A stretch of 64,000 bases of DNA from Isoetes taiwanensis. Taxonomy: Eukaryota > Streptophyta > Lycopodiopsida > Isoetales > Isoetaceae. Positions 58,563 through 64,000 of this stretch are shown in pieces (positions within the stretch are counted from its first letter, which is position 1; each line of letters begins with the position of its first letter). The notes beneath the pieces were generated by a model. That model saw only the letters and a program-made list of their open reading frames with translations. It made no database searches and was not told the origin of the DNA. Both the position numbers and the translations under genes were made by a program. The DNA is taken from contig JAJEKV010000919.1 in assembly GCA_021234155.1 (NCBI GenBank), positions 1 to 64,000 on the forward strand, given 5' to 3'.

Positions 58563-61500
58563 TTTTTTGTTTGGTTGTTCCTTAGGATTGAATTTGATGC
58601 TAGTTTTTTTTTTTTTTTTTTTTGTGTCTCTTTCAATCAGCTTACCTCGATAAGGCATTATTTGCGGCTATGACTTGCCTCGCCAAGAACTAATCTTTAA
58701 CTGAATATCTTTTTACGGGCCTCAATGGTCATGATTTCTAAAGCAAAGAAGAGCTAAAGCATTGATCTAGTAGTAGAGGGGTTTCAGTCCAATAAATATG
58801 CCTTTAAATGTTTTATTAATGACATATAAAAAAAATTTGGAACGAGAAATTGCTCAATAGAAAGCTTGGAAAGAAAGTGGCATGAATCTCACATCCCTGC
58901 AAAGCTTGAGGCAAAATACGAGCCCATTAAAGATGCAGCCGTGCAAGGCCTGCATCGTTTACTAGTTCAGCAAAAACTTGATAAGCCACAAGCTTCATTA
59001 CATCAAGATAATTTCATTTACCGTAGCTGGGCAAGGAAAATACTCAAAAATCGAGGTGGCAAATTCTTTTGTTCCATCTATACGATACTAAGCATGATTG
59101 TGCAACTTTAGCATTTTTTTGAAGCGGAAGAGTAGAAAGCGTCGGGGATCCACATACGACCATGAAGGAACAATTAATCAATCCAATTCTAATTTTCGCT
59201 ATATCAACAACTTCAATAACTTCGGGTGGACAACATGATTCTCATGACAATCGGAAGCAAGCATGTTTTGAGTTATGTTGTTTCCCATTTTGGAAACAAC
59301 ACATGTACTGTATAAGACAATAAATAATGCTAAATACTCTATATATAAATACATGGCATACACTTACAAATAAAGTTCTTGCTTGGTAATGTATGCAACC
59401 AGTCAACCTCTTGTTGCTCTAGTTTATACACAGATTTTTAGCATGCAAACCAGCAAGGCATCATGTTACGCCCTTGGATTTAATAAAGCTCTACAATAGT
59501 GCTTATGCGCATTTTAGAGAGAAAGTGCAAGCGGAGGCATTTTATCATTGAATATCCTAGAGTTATTGTTGTAAGAAATAAAGCGATCATAAAGAAGGTA
59601 TTTCCTTGAAAATTTTCCATTATCGCATAATATCACATAAGCTCAACAAAGAAGACTTCGAAAACTTATGCTCTATCTCAGATGATCCGTGCTTCCTGTG
59701 CAAACAACTCGACATGTATACAAACAACTAGATATGTATAGAGATCAAGGAGATAAATAAGAAATCTTGAATGGGAATATAAGGATGCTTCTAGGCGACA
59801 ATATTCAAGCTTATATCCACCGATAATTTGCAAGCAATAAATGCCGCCGGTTAAGATATTCTACGCTAAAAGAAGGAGAAGCCACAAAGGATAAATGCAA
59901 ACCTGCAAAATGAGAGATAAATTAGTAGGCAATGCCTTGATAGGCAAGTGACCCAACCGTTATGCCGGTGATGCATACCCTTTTATTGAGCCACGATAAC
60001 TTTTTTTTTTTTTCCCAATGCTTGATTCTTGTTCCCTAAATGAACTGCTACATTGATAGAGTCTAGAGTCTCAGATCAATGCTTGATTCTTAACTCCCTA
60101 GAATGTTGCATAGAAAATCTTGCATCAACATCAGCTGCTATCCTGTTCAAGATCTCCTTCTATAGGCCCTAATGTTTCTCCCTCCTCGGCACCATTACAT
60201 GCGAGGTCATTAGAAGATTCTCACATCCGCTGATGCTCTTCTATAATCACCGTAAGTACTTACTTTTGTGCTTCAAGAAAAGGCTGCAATTTCTTCGTTG
60301 TATCTGATGCAAACATTTCCAAGTTAAAATAGCCCCTTAAAAGGGTATCAATAACCTTCACAACATATATCGAAATTTTTAAAAGCTTTGCATGTGCTAC
60401 AAGTACTTTTTCTATGGTTAAATTAGAAATAATTTAGAATTTCGGCTCCATTTAAAACTATAGTTCACCAAAACAATTGTCCAAAGCTTAATCAGGGGAC
60501 ACTAGTGGTTTGGAGTGCACGTCCATGCTCAAAATCCCAAGAAGCTAACTATTATTTGTTTTTCAAGAAATTGTTGGTTTCCTCATGCCCAACATACGGC
60601 CTTTAAACTCTCACTTAAGCCCAACCATTTTAATGCATCTATAGTGGGGTATAACGTTTGGGAGCTTCTTAATCAGCAGTTAGACAAATATACCTCAACT
60701 TGCTCATGTAAACGCTTACGCATTTCCATTTGCATTCTCATGGCTTCATTCATACAGATATTACATCCATTTATCGGCCCGAGGGTTTCAAAAAATGAAT
60801 CAATCCAAGAAGCTTAGACAAACGTGACATCAAGTTGTTCATGTAAATGTTTTCTCTACTTTCATTTGCATACATATAGGTTCCATGTTTTACGATTGCC
60901 TTTGAGGCTTTCACCCTCCTTGCAGATCCTTAATTTTGCATATGTTCTTGGTCTCGGACCTATGGTCTTCCATCATAAATCTTTCTTCCCTTCTTTCTTC
61001 ACTACACTTTAGAAATCCAACATACTCCGTGTGAAAGCAAAACCCATATTGCATATAGATTGTTAAACTAATACATGATAAGAAGTGAGATGAAACAATC
61101 AAAACAGAGCTCTTTGGATCAGACAAAGAGCAGCCTAAGGCAACTAGAAAACCATGCCCAAAAGTGTCGGCTCTAATCGCGAAAAATATCTAACTCCAAC
61201 GGGACAATGTGCAAGGATACATGGCTAGATTTTTAACATTAATTGCTTGAATTGAAAAATGTCAAAAGGCATAATAACTGAAGTTCAAATGTCAAAAGGC
61301 TCAAAGATAAAAACTATATTAACGGAAAGGACTTAGGACCATATCCAAGCACAAAAAAGAGACATCAAAAGGCCAGAATCGGCATCAATTCAATTCGATT
61401 TTGTGTTCTCTACAAATCAACTCGATTCTGAATTTTGCCAGGCGGTCGTAATAGCTTACATATATAGAACAAGCAACAAAGATAACATACCAATTAGAGT

Positions 61501-61811
61501 CCCCTATAAGTGAACCTTGGTGAATCCACAATACCAGGGATAATCATCTCCTTGTTCCTTCGCGGAGTAACCTCCTAATTATCTATTTTCCTTTGGCTAC
61601 AATCCGAGAGATTTAGGAAGAGATCGAGATAGTCATATTTGTAGTCCATGCAAAGCGCCATAAACATTTGTTGCCTGAATATACATTAATTTCTAATACC
61701 CATGTAATGTAAATAAGGAGATTAGTTGTAAACTTTATTCTTACTTTGAGCAATGCTGTTGTAGAGTCATCAGGAATTTATTCATGATCGGCAAGAATGG
61801 GCGATCTACTG
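58563..61811. other. Long stretch with no recognisable gene
   Basis: A plus-strand frame at 58866-59111 (RKWHESHIPAKLEAKYEPIK..., 81 codons) reads protein-like but I cannot assign it. Other frames are short. There are T-runs at 58604-58622 and 60000. No transposon proteins were seen. Confidence 0.45.
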
Positions 61812-62300
61812 GGCAAAGTAAGCCGCATACAAGATTAACGAAGCGCCAGCGCCAAAAAAATGGTTTTCACAACATACATTTAGTCCATTAGTCCACAAAC
61901 ATATTGTTTATTCTTTTGCGCGCACTTGCATCAGATTGAAGCAAGTTGCATCGATCGGAGTCATTTACTTTGCTACCTTGGCTTAAACATCCTCGGTCCG
62001 CAACCCAGTGACCTAACATTTACAGAAAACAATAGTTTTTAGCAGCCACCAGATACCTATCATGCAAAGTAAGCCGCGATACAAGATTAATAAAAAATGG
62101 TTTCACAACATACATTTAGTCCATTAGTCCACAACACATATTGTTTATTCTTTGCCCGCACTTGCATCGAGTGAAGCGCAGTCACTGATCGGTCGAACTT
62201 CGGCTCTACTTTGCCTGCATATCCGGTTAAAACATCCCCGGTCCGAACCGGTGACCTAACATTTTGAGGAAACAATAGGTTTTTAGCGATCATCAGGATA
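61812..62300 (+). repeat. Tandem duplication, unit about 245 bp
   Basis: gcaaagtaagccgc-atacaagattaa...tggttt-cacaacatacatttagtccattagtccacaa...ggtccg-aacc-gtgacctaacatttt...gaaaacaatag-ttttagc is present at about 61815-62055 and 62064-62290. The second copy runs directly into the inverted family A copy, so family A's tail is part of this unit. Confidence 0.85.
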
Positions 62301-62386
62301 TCCTAGGTATATTTCTAGCATATACCTAGGATATTTAAACTCCATTATAAACAAGGGTTTGCCCCCCTAGGGGCAACCCAAAAAAT
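62250..62386 (-). repeat. Dispersed repeat family A, copy 5 (inverted)
   Basis: On the plus strand: tttttagcgatcatc, then a perfect 15-bp hairpin arm pair (atatcctaggtatat/atatacctaggatat), then acaagggtttgcccccctaggggcaacccaaaaaa. Its orientation is opposite to the other copies. Confidence 0.75.
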
Positions 62387-63520
62387 CATCTCTTTATACA
62401 TCATTTTCTCCCTTTTACACCATTGCCATTTGTCGAGACCAAAGTTAGGAAGACCTTTTTTCCTAGTCAAAAATACACCATTCATCCATCACATATGAGA
62501 AATTGCTAAGATTCCATTCAATTCAGCCATTTCTAAAGTCCAAAACCATATTCTCTCTTTAAAAACAAGGATGGAGAGAGCGAGCGTGACAACTTTGACA
62601 TGACATTCATAGAAAGGCAAAAAGTTGGCCTAAAAATCTCAAAAATCCAAGCACCATTGTGCATACATGTCAAAGGTTCCATTATATCACCCCCACATCA
62701 TCACCATGTCATATCCATGTCACAAAAAGTTTTTGACTAGGAGAAAATTTGTTTGCTAATTTTCTTGCCACATCACCACCCTCACACTGCCATATCACCC
62801 TTTTCTTGCCAAGTCATCACCTTTGTTGCCAAATCACCCATCCCTAGCCATTCTTGCCCTAAAAACAAAAAATCCTTATAATCCAAATTTTCTTATTCCA
62901 AAGTGTTAATGGGCTATGAAAAAAATTGAATTTGGCCAAATTTAGACCCCCAAAATCGATTTATTGGAATCGTGCAAAAATAGAAAATGATAAAACTAGC
63001 ATATCTACTCCAGGCTTGCCATAGCTAGTTTCCTCTTATCCCCCTTAAGCCACAACTCATTTTAGACAAAACGTTCAAGAAACATCATCAAAAAAACTTA
63101 AAAATCTTAAGTTCTAAATCATTGTTGCCAAAGTGAAAGTCTGTCACAAATTTAAAATTGATTTTTGAGGTCACATTTGCATATTTCTTGTTGAGAAAAC
63201 CTGATGCACTATGCTTGCAAGCGAGGTGTTAGAATTGAAAGGATATCTCATTTGCTCATTTTACAAAAAATTGAATTCTGCCAGGAACATTGACCTTATT
63301 TTGACTTGGTCAATTTGTCAAAATTGAACAGGTTCTACACATGTTTTGGGGCGAGACTTTTGGTTATAGATTCTTTGCATATTACGACACTTGCTTGAAC
63401 TAAAATGGCATCAAAATTCGGGATTATTTGTGCGTGGCATAGGTTTTGCTTAGAGTGCCTTTTCTTGGTTTCGGGAAATCACTTGAAACTTGAGTTTCTT
63501 TTATTATTTTCATTGGAACA
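62387..63520. other. No gene recognised
   Basis: AT-rich with several short phrases of the form cca-atcaccat/tcttgccaaatcacc near 62690-62850. No coding match was found. Confidence 0.45.
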
Positions 63521-64000
63521 CACCACCTAGGCTCCAACATGCCAAGGTGGCTCCAATATTCCAATTCAAACATTAATGGCCTAAAAATGCCATTCTTAAT
63601 GAAATACTTTTTAATGGTATACTTGATTTCATGTGTTATTTTTTATGGTTCAAATGTTGTGCCCCTAGAATCTAACATTTGTCTCCTCATGACATCACGT
63701 GGGCTCCAAAGATGCCAAGGTGGCTCACACTTGCCACATGGGATTCAATATGCCACCTAGGCTCCAGGATGCCAAGGTGGCTCAACCATGCCATGGCTCC
63801 AACATGCCAAGGTGGCTCAAACATGCCACCTAGGCTCCAACATGCCAAGGTGGCTCAACCATGCCACGTGGGCTCCAACATGCCAAGGTGGCTCAACCAT
63901 GCCACGTGGGCTCCAACATGCCAAGGTGGCTCAACCATGCCACGTGATTCCAACATGCCAAGGTGGCTCAAACATGCCACCTAGGCTCCAACGCACAAGA
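63521..64000. repeat. Minisatellite, period about 38 bp, running off the window end
   Basis: The unit combines gctccaacatgccaaggtgg and ctcaaccatgccacgtgg or ctcaaacatgccacctag. The array is sparse at 63521-63760 and then nearly regular from about 63755 to the end, with at least six units. Copies switch between CACGTGG and CACCTAGG variants. The open frame through it is an artefact of the repeat. Confidence 0.9.

Noticed and set aside
63679-63984. 101-codon open frame at the window end
   Set aside because: It is produced by the 38-bp minisatellite; the peptide is just a repeat of the unit.

Overview
The window looks like nuclear DNA of a land plant with a large, transposon-filled genome. It is AT-rich, gene-poor and dense in transposon remnants. 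The recognisable proteins are plant-typical: a plastid stearoyl-ACP desaturase, a PLS-type pentatricopeptide (PPR) protein, a UDP-glycosyltransferase, a TNP2 transposase of the plant CACTA type and Ty1-copia remnants. A gymnosperm or fern seems plausible from the structure, but the sequence does not settle it. I found no complete, uninterrupted gene; nearly every protein match is truncated, frameshifted or carries stops.

Layout. Positions 1-21 kb hold no recognisable gene. They contain short dispersed repeats (families A and B), a terminal-inverted-repeat element (C1), several local tandem duplications, GC-rich hairpins and a foldback element (19.3-20.1 kb). From 21.5 to 29.5 kb there are a copia fragment, a PPR fragment, nested tandem duplications, a tRNA-like sequence, a second C element with a perfect 109-bp inverted repeat, a UGT fragment and a LINE fragment. 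A second LINE fragment ends in a pentanucleotide tail at 32.89 kb. Immediately after it, at 32,908, lies a CACTA-type terminus.

The most interesting part is 32.9 to about 49.6 kb, a putative CACTA (En/Spm) transposon. A decayed TNP2 transposase runs on the minus strand (41.7 to 33.4 kb). A second, divergently transcribed multi-exon gene runs on the plus strand (about 42.6-48.8 kb), with phase-consistent splice sites and a single in-frame TAG. A large intron of the second gene holds an antisense, intron-containing fragment of a lysyl-tRNA synthetase gene, which looks like host-gene capture at the DNA level. The last intron holds a 5'-truncated LINE with a poly-A tail and a 14-bp target-site duplication. 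A gamma-tubulin complex component fragment lies just outside, at 50.7 kb.

The right end holds an intronless stearoyl-ACP desaturase copy (54.2 to 52.9 kb, minus strand) broken by one TGA and followed by an A-rich tract. Next come a GC-rich segment with repeated GTTCGC/GCGAAC palindromes, an LTR-retrotransposon primer-binding site with the start of gag (57.3-57.7 kb), a 250-bp tandem duplication and a 38-bp-period minisatellite that runs off the window end.
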